Positions 1-9,823 of a DNA stretch of 64,000 bases are shown here, one piece after another (the stretch's first letter is position 1; each line of letters starts with the position of its first letter). This DNA comes from Planctomycetales bacterium (GTDB lineage Bacteria > Planctomycetota > Planctomycetia > Planctomycetales > Planctomycetaceae): contig JANQPT010000025.1 of assembly GCA_028285345.1 (NCBI GenBank), positions 62,001 through 126,000 of the forward strand, given 5' to 3'. The notes beneath the pieces are model-generated. The model ran no database searches. It was not told the origin of the DNA and saw only the letters and a program-made list of their open reading frames with translations. A program made the translations under genes and the position numbers.

Positions 1-578
1 CAAGACCACTCGAGATTCGAGCGATTCGACGTTCAATTCCCTGGGTTTGTTGCCCGTTCGTTTTTCTTTTGATGACGCCGACTGTCCTGCGGGTCGCGAG
101 AACAATGTTGCAGCCGACCCGTTTCCTTGATTCCACACCAGCGACATGAGCCCCTCCACATTGATTATGCGGGTCTCACAGGGACTGGATCGTCCGAAAC
201 GGCCGAGGGAAGAGCATCTTCCGACGGTCCGTAACCCCGTGAACTTTATCGGAAAAGTAATACCGTCCGTGGACGTCTCGTTTCCGATGCGAGAGGCGGC
301 ATCGACAATCTTCGGCGTCTTCAAACACTAGCTTACGGAATTTTTTGTGGCAAACAGTTTCGCTTCTCAAATCGCAAAGAAAGTCAACTTTTCCCTGAGC
401 AGATGACACGTGGGGCGGTTCGGCGGCGGGGACCGGCATTGGTTGTTTCCACAAAGCACGCCGCCGGAATCTTTGCCTCGACATCCCCTGATATGCTATC
501 ATCACGGAATCTTACTGATTGTGGTATTCGTGTCACTGCCGATTCGGCGCGTTCCCTTCCACGGCGCTCGATGACAAA
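1..578. other. Left edge: possible end of an upstream gene, then no recognised gene
   Basis: Plus-strand frame 2 is open from base 2 to a TGA at 128-130 and its tail reads like protein (for example PVRFSFDDADCPAGRENN), so the 3' end of a gene entering from the left is possible, but other frames are also open here and nothing identifies it. From 131 to 578 I see no convincing gene, RNA or repeat; a 109-codon minus-strand frame at 176-505 is arginine-rich and unlike a known family. Confidence 0.25.
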
Positions 579-1385
579 ATGATCTCATTCAAGTCTCAGA
601 CACCGGCATTCCGCACACGTCAATCGCTTTATTGCGCGATCGTGTCGGCAATCTGCTTGTTTGCTGCGGGCTGCGGCTCCGCAAAGTACGAGGAACGCCT
701 CGGCGCAACCGCAAAAATGTTCAACCACCAACACGAGTTGGACGAGCATCTGCAAGACTGGTACGAAGACGAAATGTCCATCGTTCGTATCCGCCCGCCG
801 CGCGGATTCGGCAACATCCCCGAGCCGAAGCCTGTCGAAGCGGACGACGGCACAATGGAGTATCCGCCGCTGGATGGACGGCAGCCTCCCTTCTTAAACG
901 AAGAACTGCCCGGCATGGTGGCCGCCTGGAAATCGGAAGTGACCGCCGAAGATATGAGCGGCACCGCGTATTTGTACATCCTGAGCGATCTGGCAATGAG
1001 CGGCGACGAGGAGCTCGGTTTTCGCGATGCCGTGTTGGACGTTCTCGACCGTGATTTGGACACCGACCTCAGCGGATCCTCATTTAACCAGATGGCCTAT
1101 CCACAAGACAGCAGCCAAGGATACGTCCGGCCGGTGGTTTATGAGGAGGAAACGGTCGTTCCCGAAGGGCTGGTCAACGAACTGCCGACTGAGTTCACGA
1201 TCTACATGCACGAGACCGACGCCGCGCAGCTCTGTCTGATCTTTGTGATGCCCGAAAAAGCCAACTCGGCGCAAGCGATGCTGGATCGACTCCGATTCAG
1301 TCTTGAAACACTTGAGGTCGTTGGCGGGAGCGACTCGTCAGGTGACGGCGAGTCCGGCGAAAAGAGAGGCGGCGGCGGCTTTTAG
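579..1385 (+). CDS. Hypothetical lipoprotein
   Basis: This 268-residue protein begins with a lipoprotein signal peptide: a charged start, a hydrophobic stretch and a lipobox ending LFAAGC, so it should be acylated and anchored in a membrane. I chose the ATG at 579 because it places the signal peptide at the N-terminus; an ATG at 519 would add 20 unlikely residues. The mature part is acidic and soluble, with no repeat or catalytic motif that I recognise, and ends in a Ser/Gly-rich tail. The later part (from about residue 170) mixes beta-strand-like stretches with an RLRFSLETLEV segment. It is followed by a convergent recombinase gene. Function unknown; the envelope location is inferred from the lipobox only. 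Confidence 0.75.
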   Translation: MISFKSQTPAFRTRQSLYCAIVSAICLFAAGCGSAKYEERLGATAKMFNHQHELDEHLQDWYEDEMSIVRIRPPRGFGNIPEPKPVEADDGTMEYPPLDGRQPPFLNEELPGMVAAWKSEVTAEDMSGTAYLYILSDLAMSGDEELGFRDAVLDVLDRDLDTDLSGSSFNQMAYPQDSSQGYVRPVVYEEETVVPEGLVNELPTEFTIYMHETDAAQLCLIFVMPEKANSAQAMLDRLRFSLETLEVVGGSDSSGDGESGEKRGGGGF

Positions 1386-1416
1386 TCGCGATCCAGCGAA
1401 CGCGAATTTGCGATCG

Positions 1417-2079
1417 TCAGCTATGTTTGTCTGCGGCGAAATCGCCGGCCAGCTTGTCCGCCAATTCCGCATACGACTCCTCAACGAACTGTGCATAGAT
1501 GTGCGTCACCATCGGGTGCGCGTGCCCCATCTGCCGCTGCAGGAACAGGAGGTTTCCGCCCGTCCGCAGGTAGCCCAGATAGCCGTAGGTATGTCTCAGT
1601 ACCTGCACACTGGCCTTATCGCCCAATCCGGCGGCCGTGAGAATCCGCACGACGCGGCGATACAAGCCGGTCCGCTCATAGGCCCGGCCGCGCTCATGGA
1701 CAATTAGCGGCAACGAGTCAGCCGCCTCCGATCGATCCGGCTTTAGCAAATTCGGGCGGACGTCGCTGACGAACTCCGCAACCAATTCGCTCAAAAATCT
1801 GGGGACGTATACGGTCCGGTTTTGCCGCGGCGTGCCGGAGACGACGAACACCGATTCCCCTTGCCCAACAGCCGTCTCGTCGATCGCCAGGCGGCAAAAC
1901 TCGCTGTTGCGCAGCCCGGAATAGAGCAATCCCGCAATGATCAGCCGGTCCAACACGGCGGAATTCCGGTTCTGCTCGGTGGCTCGCGACACCTGCTGCT
2001 TCAGGAAATCGCTGAGCCGATCGACTTCCTCCAGCGAGAAAAAGTTGTCGCGTGTCAGGTCCCATGCGGCCCGAGCCAT
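1417..2079 (-). CDS. Tyrosine recombinase/integrase, catalytic domain only, altered active site
   Basis: The protein has the catalytic-domain signatures of tyrosine recombinases: GLRNSE with the first Arg, VLRHTYGY with the second Arg, GHAHPMVTHIYAQ with the His and the nucleophilic Tyr. Two usual positions differ: the His three residues before the second Arg (HxLRH in XerD) is Gln (QVLRH), and the beta2-beta3 Lys is not obvious in GTPRQNRTVYVP. I chose the ATG at 2079, which follows an AAAGGGAG Shine-Dalgarno sequence by a few bases, giving 220 residues; the frame stays open to 2229. At this length the usual N-terminal core-binding domain is short or missing. No att sites, excisionase or cargo lie beside it, so it looks like a resident or remnant recombinase. 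Whether it is active is uncertain. Confidence 0.8.
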   Translation of the reverse strand: MARAAWDLTRDNFFSLEEVDRLSDFLKQQVSRATEQNRNSAVLDRLIIAGLLYSGLRNSEFCRLAIDETAVGQGESVFVVSGTPRQNRTVYVPRFLSELVAEFVSDVRPNLLKPDRSEAADSLPLIVHERGRAYERTGLYRRVVRILTAAGLGDKASVQVLRHTYGYLGYLRTGGNLLFLQRQMGHAHPMVTHIYAQFVEESYAELADKLAGDFAADKHS

Positions 2080-2302
2080 GATCTCCCTTTGCCGGTCGGT
2101 GATTGGTCGTCGTGAATTGGAGTTTAACAGATTTGACGGAAGAATCCCCAAGGTTCGAGGGTTGTGGTAAGCGGGAGAGTCGGCACCGACCAGCCCCTCG
2201 GCACGCGCTCGACCGACACAAACCCGCAAATCGACACAATTAAGGATGACACAATGGTCTAAACGTGATAAGAAGCGGTCTGTGACGGCATCTCAATAGC
2301 CA

Positions 2303-2320
2303 CGCCGGGGCACCCCGGCG
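2303..2320. repeat. Perfect GC hairpin
   Basis: Eight bases CGCCGGGG are followed after CA by their exact complement CCCCGGCG. It lies between the divergent recombinase and hpnH genes, 60 bases before the hpnH start. There is no T-run after it. It could be a small repeat-family unit or a structure in the hpnH leader; nothing in the sequence decides which. Confidence 0.5.
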
Positions 2321-2379
2321 ATGGTCACTTGTAATCTGTTTTCGCAGACATTGAGCGGCAACTCGGCAAGGAGGCGTGG

Positions 2380-3492
2380 ATGGGTGTTCCCATTTCGCAA
2401 ATGTGGACTGTGGCGTCATATGTGTTGGGTAAGAAACTCCGTCGCGTGGAGCGTTACCCGATCGTGTTGATGTTAGAGCCGCTGTTCCGCTGCAACCTCG
2501 CGTGTGCGGGGTGCGGGAAGATTCAATATCCTTCCGACATCCTCAAACAAAATATGCCGGTCGAAAAGGCACTGGCAGCCGTTGACGAGTGTGGCGCGCC
2601 GATCGTCTCCATTCCGGGAGGCGAGCCGCTGCTGCATCCACAAATCGAGGAGATCGTCAGCGGGATCATCGACCGCAAGAAGTACGTCTACCTGTGCACG
2701 AATGCGATCCTGCTGGAAAAACACCTGCATCGATTTACGCCGTCCAAGTACTTGAGTTTTTCGGTGCACATGGACGGGCTGCGCGAGGAGCACGACGAAG
2801 CGGTGTGCCGTGACGGCGTCTACGACGTCGCGGTTGCCGCGATCAAGACCGCAATCGAGCGCGGCTTTCGCGTCACGACGAATACTACACTGTTCGACAA
2901 CGCCGACCCGCAGCGATACCGGGAATTCTTCGACAAAATGACGGAACTTGGCGTCGAGGGCATGATGCTCTCGCCCGGTTACAGCTACGAAAAAGCCCCG
3001 GACCAAGACCATTTTCTGAAGCGCGAGACGACCAAGAACCTGTTTCGGCGATTGCTCGACAATCCGCGTCGCGGCTGGCGGTTCAATCAATCGCCGCTGT
3101 TTTTAGAGTTTCTCAAGGGCGACTGGAATCTGGCCTGCACGCCGTGGGGCAATCCAACGTACAACGTTTTCGGCTGGCAAAAACCGTGCTATCTATTGCA
3201 GGAAGGCTACACGGAGACGTTTCAAGAGCTGTTGGAGACCACCGATTGGGAATCGTACGGAGTTGCCAGCGGCAATCAAGATTGCCAGGACTGCATGGTC
3301 CACTGCGGGCACGAGCCAACGGCTGTTGATCAGACATTCGGCAGCTTGAGCGGATTTCTGGCGACCGCGCGGCTGACTCTATTTGGCGCGCCCCAGCGGG
3401 ATGCCGGCGGCGATGATGACCGTAGCGCACCGATTCCCGCGCCGCACGTTCCCCCGCGCGAATTGGTGGAGTTGGAATCGTCGGTGCGTTAA
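2380..3492 (+). CDS. hpnH: Adenosyl-hopene transferase HpnH (radical SAM)
   Basis: HpnH joins the 5'-deoxyadenosyl group of SAM to diploptene, giving adenosylhopane, the first step of extended (C35) hopanoid side-chain synthesis. The radical-SAM CxxxCxxC motif is visible as C38, C42 and C45 ([12 protein letters not shown]), followed by the glycine-rich SAM motif PGGEPLLHP, and the 370-residue length and overall sequence fit the HpnH family. A C-terminal cysteine cluster ([14 protein letters not shown]) is also present. The ATG at 2380 is preceded by an AAGGAGG ribosome-binding site. It converges with a terpenoid operon carrying squalene-hopene cyclase, which supports the assignment. hpnG and later side-chain genes are not in this window. 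Confidence 0.92.
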   Translation: MGVPISQMWTVASYVLGKKLRRVERYPIVLMLEPLFRCNLACAGCGKIQYPSDILKQNMPVEKALAAVDECGAPIVSIPGGEPLLHPQIEEIVSGIIDRKKYVYLCTNAILLEKHLHRFTPSKYLSFSVHMDGLREEHDEAVCRDGVYDVAVAAIKTAIERGFRVTTNTTLFDNADPQRYREFFDKMTELGVEGMMLSPGYSYEKAPDQDHFLKRETTKNLFRRLLDNPRRGWRFNQSPLFLEFLKGDWNLACTPWGNPTYNVFGWQKPCYLLQEGYTETFQELLETTDWESYGVASGNQDCQDCMVHCGHEPTAVDQTFGSLSGFLATARLTLFGAPQRDAGGDDDRSAPIPAPHVPPRELVELESSVR

Positions 3493-3534
3493 CAATCGCC
3501 CCGCCGCGATTGACCTGACGGGGCAAGTTACGTT

Positions 3535-4509
3535 CTAAGACTCGTTGCCCAACAACCCCAGTAGGCCTAGCGCGTAAAACGTGTACTCCACGTCCGCCTG
3601 CTCGTCCCAACTCGCGCCACGAAAGCCGCCCGTGGGGAATTCCAGCGCATTGACGAATCGCTCCACCGCCTCCGGTTTGAGCAAGTCGTCGATTCCCAAA
3701 TCTTGGCAGGTGAGCAGTCCCGTAAACGTCGAGAGTGAATCAGCGAAGGGGATCCGCGTGTTGGCCTGAAAGCCCCCTTCCGCACCGCGAACTTCTCGAA
3801 GAAACGCGCGGACATCGTCATGCAACTCGTCGTCGAAGGCGTCATAGATCCTCAGCACGGCGACGGCGGCCGCGGTCGGATTGGTCCCGCCCCGCTTCAT
3901 GGGGCCGATTTCCACAAATCCGCCGTCCTCCCGCTGCCGGTCATAGATAAACTGCACCAGACGATTCACGTCCGGGACCGACCGGCCGATCAATTCATAG
4001 CACAACGTGATCAGGAAGGAGTGATAAGTGCTGCCGGCCGCCCCTTCGTGCGTCTTGGCATAGCCTCCGTCCTCGGTGCGGAAACTTTCCAAGTGCGCAG
4101 CGAGCGTTTCGGGCCATTGCGAATCGTGCTCTTCCAGCAGATCAATCCCCGCGTTCGCCTGCACAATCAGCGCGCAGTACAACCAACTGACGATATCGAT
4201 CACCGACCCGCCAAACGGATCGATGGTTTTGAGATAACCGGCGATCCGCGTGCAATCATCCGGCGTGATCACATTGAGGACTGCCAGACTGCGAACGGCG
4301 AACGCCGTGTAGTACAAGTCCGACGCCTCCTCTTCAGTCGGATCGGGCTCCACCGAGTCTTCGTCGACGTCCCGGCCGCGAAATCCGCCGTCGGGATTCT
4401 GACGAGAGAGAATGAATCGCCGATGCCGTTCCCGCCGCTGAGGATCAAAATCGGCGAGTCCGCTGCTAAGTCGCTCACCGAGCTGGAGGAGATACGGTTC
4501 TGCGGGCAT
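3535..4509 (-). CDS. Prenyltransferase beta-subunit-like (alpha/alpha-toroid) protein
   Basis: This 324-residue protein is built of repeated helix pairs ending in glycine turns (QNPDGGFRGRD near 37-47, EDGGY near 146-150, REDGGFVEIG near 193-202, GAEGGFQ near 242-248, PTGGFRGASW near 292-301), the pattern of protein prenyltransferase beta subunits and of triterpene cyclases. It is the last gene of the terpenoid operon, 12 bases after the prenyl synthase gene. In true protein prenyltransferases a zinc is held by Asp, Cys and His; here the matching motifs read D257-S-L259 and D306-V-E-Y309-T, so Cys and His appear to be lost. It may therefore be a noncatalytic partner, or act on an isoprenoid in a zinc-free way. 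No alpha subunit is adjacent. Confidence 0.8.
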   Translation of the reverse strand: MPAEPYLLQLGERLSSGLADFDPQRRERHRRFILSRQNPDGGFRGRDVDEDSVEPDPTEEEASDLYYTAFAVRSLAVLNVITPDDCTRIAGYLKTIDPFGGSVIDIVSWLYCALIVQANAGIDLLEEHDSQWPETLAAHLESFRTEDGGYAKTHEGAAGSTYHSFLITLCYELIGRSVPDVNRLVQFIYDRQREDGGFVEIGPMKRGGTNPTAAAVAVLRIYDAFDDELHDDVRAFLREVRGAEGGFQANTRIPFADSLSTFTGLLTCQDLGIDDLLKPEAVERFVNALEFPTGGFRGASWDEQADVEYTFYALGLLGLLGNES

Positions 4510-4521
4510 GATGAGAAGAAC

Positions 4522-6393
4522 TCACGCGCCGGCGGGATTGAGGATCGGCAGCGGGTCCAGCACAACGGTAGGGATCGTTGGCGGAGCAGGTTCTTCGGCA
4601 AGGATCGTGTCGACCATGAAATATAGCAATTGCCGCAACCCGTCGGGATGGACTTCGTCGGCCAGCGCCTCCGCGCGAACGCGTGACTTTTCGACCAGCG
4701 CACGGGCTTTCTCGAACACGCCGCATGCGTCATAGATGCGTCGCAGCCGTCCCAGGCGGAAACTTTCGTCTCCCTCTCCTTCGAGAATCTCGGCGAGTTC
4801 TCGCTTTTGAGCGTCGTCGGACGATTCCAGAGCGAGTGCCAGCAGCAGCGTTGGCCGTAGTGACAAGGCGTCTTGGCCGGCCACGAGTTTATTGTCCTCG
4901 TCGCCCTGCCAGTCCTTCAAATCGTTCAGAATCTGAAAACCGACTCCCAGGTGCCGGCAAAACGCGGGGATCATCTCCTGGTAGTCGTCGATCGGTCCGC
5001 CCATCCGCAATCCGGCGAACAAGGCTGCTTCGAATGCCGGCGAGGTCTTGAGGGCGTAAATCTTGAGCGCGTCGATCGGTTTGAGGTCCAACTCGCCCTG
5101 TTCCTGCCAGCGCATCTCTGCACCTTGGCCGTCGCAGAGTTTGAGATGCGCCTGTGCCATGCTGTCCAGTACGTCGGCAACAACATCGCCGCCCAACTCT
5201 GCCGTCCCACGGCTGACCAGACGGTATCCCAGCCCGATCAAGTAATCGCCCACATTGATGGCGGTCCCGATGCCGTGACGGCGGTGCAGCGTCTCCTGCC
5301 CGTAACGGTAGAGATCATCGTCCTCGATATCGTCATGCGCCAGCGACGCTTTGTGAAAGGCCTCGATCGCCACAGCCGCCCGCCGCACGGCCAGCGGTTG
5401 CACAAAGCTCTCGTCGTTCATTTCGGCCGCCAGACCCTCTGCCCCGGTAACCGCATCGTAGGCCGCCAGCGTAATAAACGGCCGCAACCGCTTTCCGCCG
5501 TGCTTCAGCCAGTCGTAGGAGATCGCTTCGGTCGCCGCCAGCGGCGACTCGAAATCCTCCGGTCCACCCGTGCTGCGAACTTGCGGCACCAGTTCATCGA
5601 ACTGTTGCTCAAACATCCGGTTGGACGCCCGCATCAGCGGGACATACCCCGTCGTTTGCGGTTCCGGCAACGGTTCATATTTGTCCAGACAATCCCAGAC
5701 CCAGGACTCGTCGAGCTTCGTGTTTTTGCAATCGCCGGAATGCAGCGGGACCGCGTATGACGGAACGCCGGCAATGAGGACCTTATCGATGGCCTTTTCC
5801 AAGACGTTAAGACAGGCGACCCCCAAAATGCCGTCGACATGCCCTGAGACGATAATCTTCAGCACGATCGGCGAGCCTTCGGCAACCAGCACCTTGTATC
5901 CCAATTGTTCCGCTCGGACTTTGTAGTCGGCGATGGAACAGGCGCCGCACTTTTCGCAATCCAGCCCGAATTCATCGTAGTCGGCGGGACAGCCTTCCGC
6001 ATGTTTGAGACAGTGCGGCAGCAGCAACAGACGGCGCTCAAACGGGAGCGCGAGAAATTGCCGCTTCCAGAAGAAATTGCCGATCAGCACCATTACAAAG
6101 CCGAGAAACTTCTCCGGCTGGCCCAATTCAGATAGCAGTTGGCGGCCGTGAGCCTCTAACTCCGATTTGGTAAATGGTTTGCTTCTGTCGAGGTTTTCGG
6201 CGTACACACGAGCCGCGTCGCGCAACGCCTCACGCTCCTGGAGCGTCTCCGGAACCGCCTTAAGGTGGCTGGTGCTGCGCCGCTTGGCCTTTTTGACAGG
6301 TTTCGCCGCTGCAGGAGGCGCGGTTCGGCTGTGGGAATCCGGGACGGCAGACGCTTGGCCGTTTCCATTGCTATCGCGAGAGGCGATCGTCAA
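4522..6393 (-). CDS. DUF116 domain fused to polyprenyl diphosphate synthase
   Basis: The C-terminal half (about 280-600) is a trans-type polyprenyl diphosphate synthase: GGKRLRP at 299-305, first Asp-rich motif DDIED at 354-358, and second Asp-rich motif NDLKDW at 490-495. Such enzymes condense IPP with allylic diphosphates to make FPP, GGPP or longer chains. The N-terminal half has a Lys/Ser/Pro-rich leader (1-50) and then a DUF116 domain (about 95-245) with a hydrophobic segment near 97-107 and cysteines C128, C135, C146, C149 and C152 (DCEKCGAC) that could bind metal. At 623 residues it is about twice the usual synthase length because of this fusion. It sits between the cyclase and the toroid protein with 21- and 12-base gaps, so it probably supplies the operon's isoprenoid substrate. 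Chain length is not predictable by eye. Confidence 0.88.
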   Translation of the reverse strand: MTIASRDSNGNGQASAVPDSHSRTAPPAAAKPVKKAKRRSTSHLKAVPETLQEREALRDAARVYAENLDRSKPFTKSELEAHGRQLLSELGQPEKFLGFVMVLIGNFFWKRQFLALPFERRLLLLPHCLKHAEGCPADYDEFGLDCEKCGACSIADYKVRAEQLGYKVLVAEGSPIVLKIIVSGHVDGILGVACLNVLEKAIDKVLIAGVPSYAVPLHSGDCKNTKLDESWVWDCLDKYEPLPEPQTTGYVPLMRASNRMFEQQFDELVPQVRSTGGPEDFESPLAATEAISYDWLKHGGKRLRPFITLAAYDAVTGAEGLAAEMNDESFVQPLAVRRAAVAIEAFHKASLAHDDIEDDDLYRYGQETLHRRHGIGTAINVGDYLIGLGYRLVSRGTAELGGDVVADVLDSMAQAHLKLCDGQGAEMRWQEQGELDLKPIDALKIYALKTSPAFEAALFAGLRMGGPIDDYQEMIPAFCRHLGVGFQILNDLKDWQGDEDNKLVAGQDALSLRPTLLLALALESSDDAQKRELAEILEGEGDESFRLGRLRRIYDACGVFEKARALVEKSRVRAEALADEVHPDGLRQLLYFMVDTILAEEPAPPTIPTVVLDPLPILNPAGA

Positions 6394-6414
6394 AGTGAGA
6401 CTCCTCGTTGTCGG

Positions 6415-8256
6415 TCAATCTGGCAGCGAATGAGAAACGGGACGTTCGGCCCGATTTCCGTGATCGCCGGGCGCACCGCAGACCAACTCTCGAGCATGAC
6501 CGAGAGCCGCCACGGTAAATATTATGGGGTAAAGCCGTTCAAAATACCACAATTTGGCAAAATAGAAACCTATGGGTGTCGTTTCAGTAAACTGATCGCG
6601 TTCGACCGCGTCCAGCAACCAAGCAATTCCCCGCCAACCACCATCCGACCCCGGTGGCTGACCAAGCATGATTTCCGACGCCAGAGCGGTTTCCTCCACG
6701 CTTGAAGCAATACCGCGATCGCCGCCCCAGCCGCCGTCTCGATTCTGCACCGATTCCAGCCATTTCAACCCGCGCTTGGCTTCGGATGTGTCCATCATCC
6801 CCATGTCGCGGTAGGCCGCCAATACCCGCGCCGTGCCGTACACCGGATTCTCATCGTCCTGGGCAAACTGGTTGCCGAACCAGAGCGGAAGCCAGGAGCC
6901 GTTTTCGCGCTGCGTCGTTGCAAAGTATCGGAATCCACGCTCAATCGCCGACTTTGTTCGATCCAGTAACCTCGGTTCCGCGGGAACGCCGCGTTCGTAA
7001 CAGGCACGACACGCGCGAATGCAGTGTGCCGTCAGGTCCGGGGCGCTGCGGTCGAAGGGGAGGGCGCCCCAGCCGCGGCAAAACGTCGGCCAACCGCCGT
7101 CACGGTTTTGCAGATCCAAGAGCCAGACGATGGCCGCGTTGAGCGATTCTGCTTCGGCGGCTGGGATCTCGTCATCGTCACCGCGCAGTTTCAGCAGCGC
7201 CAGAATGGCTCCCGGCGTGTCGTCGGCATCGGGCACGCCGCCGGGCAAGTCGGTCCAAGCCCAGCCACCGGGATCGGCGTTCGTGTAGGGGTGCACCTCG
7301 CGGTATTGCTGGCCTAGCAGCCAGGCGCGAATTTGCGCCCGCTCGGGTTCGGAAGGTTCATCGTCAAGCGCATTGACCGAGAGTGTTGTCGTCCAAGTGG
7401 CGAGGTTGGTGTCGATCGGCCAACTACCGTCAGGTTGTACCGAGTCGACCAGGAACTGCACCGCACGCTCCACAACCGGATGGCTTTCCAAACCACAACT
7501 CGCCAAGCTCATGGCCACGAAGCTGGTCAACGGCGCCGCTTCCAGAAATCCTCCACTCGTGGGTTGAATTCTCTCCAGCAGTTTCAAACTGCGGGAAATC
7601 GCCAATCGCCGCAACCCGCGCAGCGGCCAGAAGCGCGGCGGGCGATGATGAAATCGCGCCTGGCCGATGGCGATCAGAGCAGGGAGTGCGTAGCTCACGA
7701 CGGGCAATCGGATCGTCTTGTAGAATTGCGGCGGGACGCATGCGAGTTCAAACGGCAGCGGCGCGACCTCCTCCCAGTCGACGATGCCCGCCAACGCGCA
7801 ATGCGTGAGAATCGGCACGGAAAACGTCCTATCCTTGCCGTACCGCGCCTTGACAGCCGGCACTCCACCTGCCAAGTCAAGATAGTCCTGAGCAACTGCG
7901 ACGACGGTCGAAAATCGTTCCACCGTCTCGGTCGCGTGAAAGACGGCATGAGCCAACATGGTTGTCGAGATATTGCTGAGGCTCTTGACCGTATCGCCCC
8001 AGCCCCCATCGGCGTTTTGATGGTCGGCCAGCCAATTCAATCCGCCGTCGATCAACGATTGAAATTCGGTCGAGTTGCCCGTCGGCCGGCTCTGCACCAT
8101 ATGCAGCGCCATCACCGCCGTTGCGGTCGACAAAGCGGACGTCGACAGTTCTCCTTCCCAGTGCCCCGCAGCGTTCCGCTCACTCAATAAGGTTTGCGCC
8201 GCTCGCGCGTAGCAGCGTTCGATCCGGTCGGCGGTCGGGGGGAGTCGATCAGTCAC
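6415..8256 (-). CDS. shc: Squalene-hopene cyclase-like triterpene cyclase
   Basis: This 613-residue protein belongs to the squalene-hopene cyclase family, which cyclises squalene to hopene/hopanol at the membrane. The catalytic acid motif DxDD is present as D343-A-D-D346 within [12 protein letters not shown], and many QW-type repeats are visible (QNADGGWG near 80-87, [34 protein letters not shown]). Length is slightly below the usual 630-720. It is the second gene of a four-gene minus-strand operon and faces hpnH, supporting a hopanoid role. The family also includes cyclases of other linear polyprenes, and the operon's own prenyl synthase leaves the true substrate open. Squalene-forming genes (hpnCDE or sqs) are not in this window. 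Confidence 0.88.
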   Translation of the reverse strand: MTDRLPPTADRIERCYARAAQTLLSERNAAGHWEGELSTSALSTATAVMALHMVQSRPTGNSTEFQSLIDGGLNWLADHQNADGGWGDTVKSLSNISTTMLAHAVFHATETVERFSTVVAVAQDYLDLAGGVPAVKARYGKDRTFSVPILTHCALAGIVDWEEVAPLPFELACVPPQFYKTIRLPVVSYALPALIAIGQARFHHRPPRFWPLRGLRRLAISRSLKLLERIQPTSGGFLEAAPLTSFVAMSLASCGLESHPVVERAVQFLVDSVQPDGSWPIDTNLATWTTTLSVNALDDEPSEPERAQIRAWLLGQQYREVHPYTNADPGGWAWTDLPGGVPDADDTPGAILALLKLRGDDDEIPAAEAESLNAAIVWLLDLQNRDGGWPTFCRGWGALPFDRSAPDLTAHCIRACRACYERGVPAEPRLLDRTKSAIERGFRYFATTQRENGSWLPLWFGNQFAQDDENPVYGTARVLAAYRDMGMMDTSEAKRGLKWLESVQNRDGGWGGDRGIASSVEETALASEIMLGQPPGSDGGWRGIAWLLDAVERDQFTETTPIGFYFAKLWYFERLYPIIFTVAALGHARELVCGAPGDHGNRAERPVSHSLPD

Positions 8257-8304
8257 AACAACTTGGGGAATTCGGTGGGCAGTTCGGGCGATCTTGCCGG
8301 GATG

Positions 8305-9372
8305 TCAAACGTCGAGGTCGTCCAAACCATCGATCAAGTCATCAAGTTCGTCGCGCTCCTGCGGCCCCGCCGCTTGTCGTTTGGGAATCCCAACCGTCAT
8401 GCCGACCGCTTCGCGGCCGTCGGCAACCAACTCGACGTCTCGTTCCTGCGCTGCAAGCTCCAATGCCGAGGGTGCCCCGAACAGCTTGGACAGGTCAATC
8501 TTGAGGTTCCCCACGCCGCCCTCATCCGAGCCGGCAATTCCCGGCGTTTTGTGGCCGGGGAAAATGATCGCGTTCTCCGGACAGACGCGGCTGCAAGCGG
8601 GACAGCCCTTCTTGCAGTTGTCTTGCTGCTCCACCAAAATCCGCTCGGAGTGATCGACCCCGTAAACGCCGAACAAGCAAAAGTCGATGCACTCCATGCA
8701 ATTCGTGCAGCGGCTGTAGTCAATCACCGGATACCACCGCCGCTTGACCGGCGCCGAGTCCGTTCGAAGGTGTGCATCGGTCGTCGCCGCCCCGTTTCCA
8801 TTTTGCGTTGGAGCAGTCCCGTTGACCTGATTGCCGTTGTCCGCGTGGAGATACCGCTCCAACTGCTCGGGCTGCGGATTGCCGCCGATCCAGTCCATCA
8901 GTGCGACCGTTTCAACCGTGGACTCTTGGCCGATGCGTCGGATTTCCGCAAGGAAGTCATCCACCTGATTTCGCACACGCAGATCGATGACATAAATCTT
9001 ACGATTGGGTGGATTCAGGGAACCGATCGCATCCGCGGATGGTGCAGCGGACTCGTCGTCGAAATCCTCTTCGTCCTCGTCATCCGCTTTGAGCTCACTG
9101 ACCCCTTCTTGTCCCTTGATTCCATTGCGGTCCAGGATCCAACGCGTCGCCCGCGGATAGAGCCAAGAAAGGACCACCAAGTCTCCGGGAACCGACTTGA
9201 GAAACAGCATGCCCGGATGATCGGCTGTGAGGTCGTACAGATGAGGGATCAATGAGACTTCTGTGTCGCCGGCCAGGATTAGCTGGGTCGCGATCTCCTC
9301 TTCCATTTGCCGTCCCGCAGGATTCTTGCTTTGGGACTGAGAAACCACGACTGTGAGCCGCTTGCCTGACAT
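8305..9372 (-). CDS. Double [4Fe-4S] ferredoxin-like protein of the terpenoid operon
   Basis: The 355-residue protein carries two cysteine clusters near the middle of its C-terminal half: C222, C225, C228, C232 (CxxCxxCxxxC) and C253, C257, C260, C264 (CxxxCxxCxxxC), each able to hold a [4Fe-4S] cluster. The N-terminal 175 residues show an alternating hydrophobic pattern ([31 protein letters not shown]) interrupted by a very acidic linker at 97-107, and a Gly/Asn-rich linker precedes the iron-sulphur part. It is the first gene of the operon, so it probably passes electrons to a partner in terpenoid or side-chain metabolism, perhaps radical-SAM HpnH opposite. Partner and reaction are inference. 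A GAGG ribosome-binding site precedes the ATG. Confidence 0.8.
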   Translation of the reverse strand: MSGKRLTVVVSQSQSKNPAGRQMEEEIATQLILAGDTEVSLIPHLYDLTADHPGMLFLKSVPGDLVVLSWLYPRATRWILDRNGIKGQEGVSELKADDEDEEDFDDESAAPSADAIGSLNPPNRKIYVIDLRVRNQVDDFLAEIRRIGQESTVETVALMDWIGGNPQPEQLERYLHADNGNQVNGTAPTQNGNGAATTDAHLRTDSAPVKRRWYPVIDYSRCTNCMECIDFCLFGVYGVDHSERILVEQQDNCKKGCPACSRVCPENAIIFPGHKTPGIAGSDEGGVGNLKIDLSKLFGAPSALELAAQERDVELVADGREAVGMTVGIPKRQAAGPQERDELDDLIDGLDDLDV

Positions 9373-9823
9373 AAGTTGCCGCCTCGATTACAGAAATAAT
9401 GACCGCATCCCTCACGAACCGGCCTTCGCCTATTATAGACAACGAGCGCGTGAACCTGTAGTCCTCTGGAGAAATAACAGGGAATAGGCTGTTCAGCGAT
9501 TGGCTCACTAGACTGCACAAACGCATGTTTTCAGTGAATCATTCTTAACCTACCGGCCACGGGAGGGATCGCAATAACGGACGTCGCACAACCGTCAAAC
9601 TAGACGCAGACCATGGATTCCGACTTGTCAGCAAGAAACTGCTGCCAAAGCGGCCTCCGATTGTTCGGATTTGTCATTGCCCTCGCGCTTTGCCAGGGCT
9701 TAGATATAGGGTTGAGTCCTCCAGGCCGCAGTGAGAACGGTCGCTGGATAAGATCAAATCTGGTCGTGGTTGGATTGCGAATCGATTCACGTCACTCACA
9801 AATGTTGTTGAAGCAGGTGAACA
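9373..9823. other. Intergenic region between divergent genes
   Basis: This stretch holds the candidate promoter for the terpenoid operon on its left side. A 159-codon plus-strand frame at 9613-10092 runs into the next gene in another frame and looks like a shadow. I see no RNA gene or strong hairpin. Confidence 0.5.
9432..9437 (-). promoter_or_regulatory. Candidate -10 box for the terpenoid operon
   Basis: The minus strand reads TATAAT, an exact sigma-70-type -10 hexamer, about 60 bases upstream of the ferredoxin-like gene start at 9372, giving a leader of roughly 50 bases. The -35 position (about 9455-9460, TACAGG on the minus strand) is a poor match, so this is a suggestion only. Confidence 0.4.

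Noticed and set aside
176-505. 109-codon minus-strand frame near the left edge
   Set aside because: Arginine-rich, no ribosome-binding site or known domain; more likely noncoding.
1417-2229. Possible integrated element marked by the recombinase
   Set aside because: No flanking direct repeats, tRNA, phage or plasmid genes were seen; neighbours are ordinary chromosomal genes.
4873-5760. 295-codon plus-strand frame
   Set aside because: It is antisense to the polyprenyl synthase gene, with no recognisable motif.
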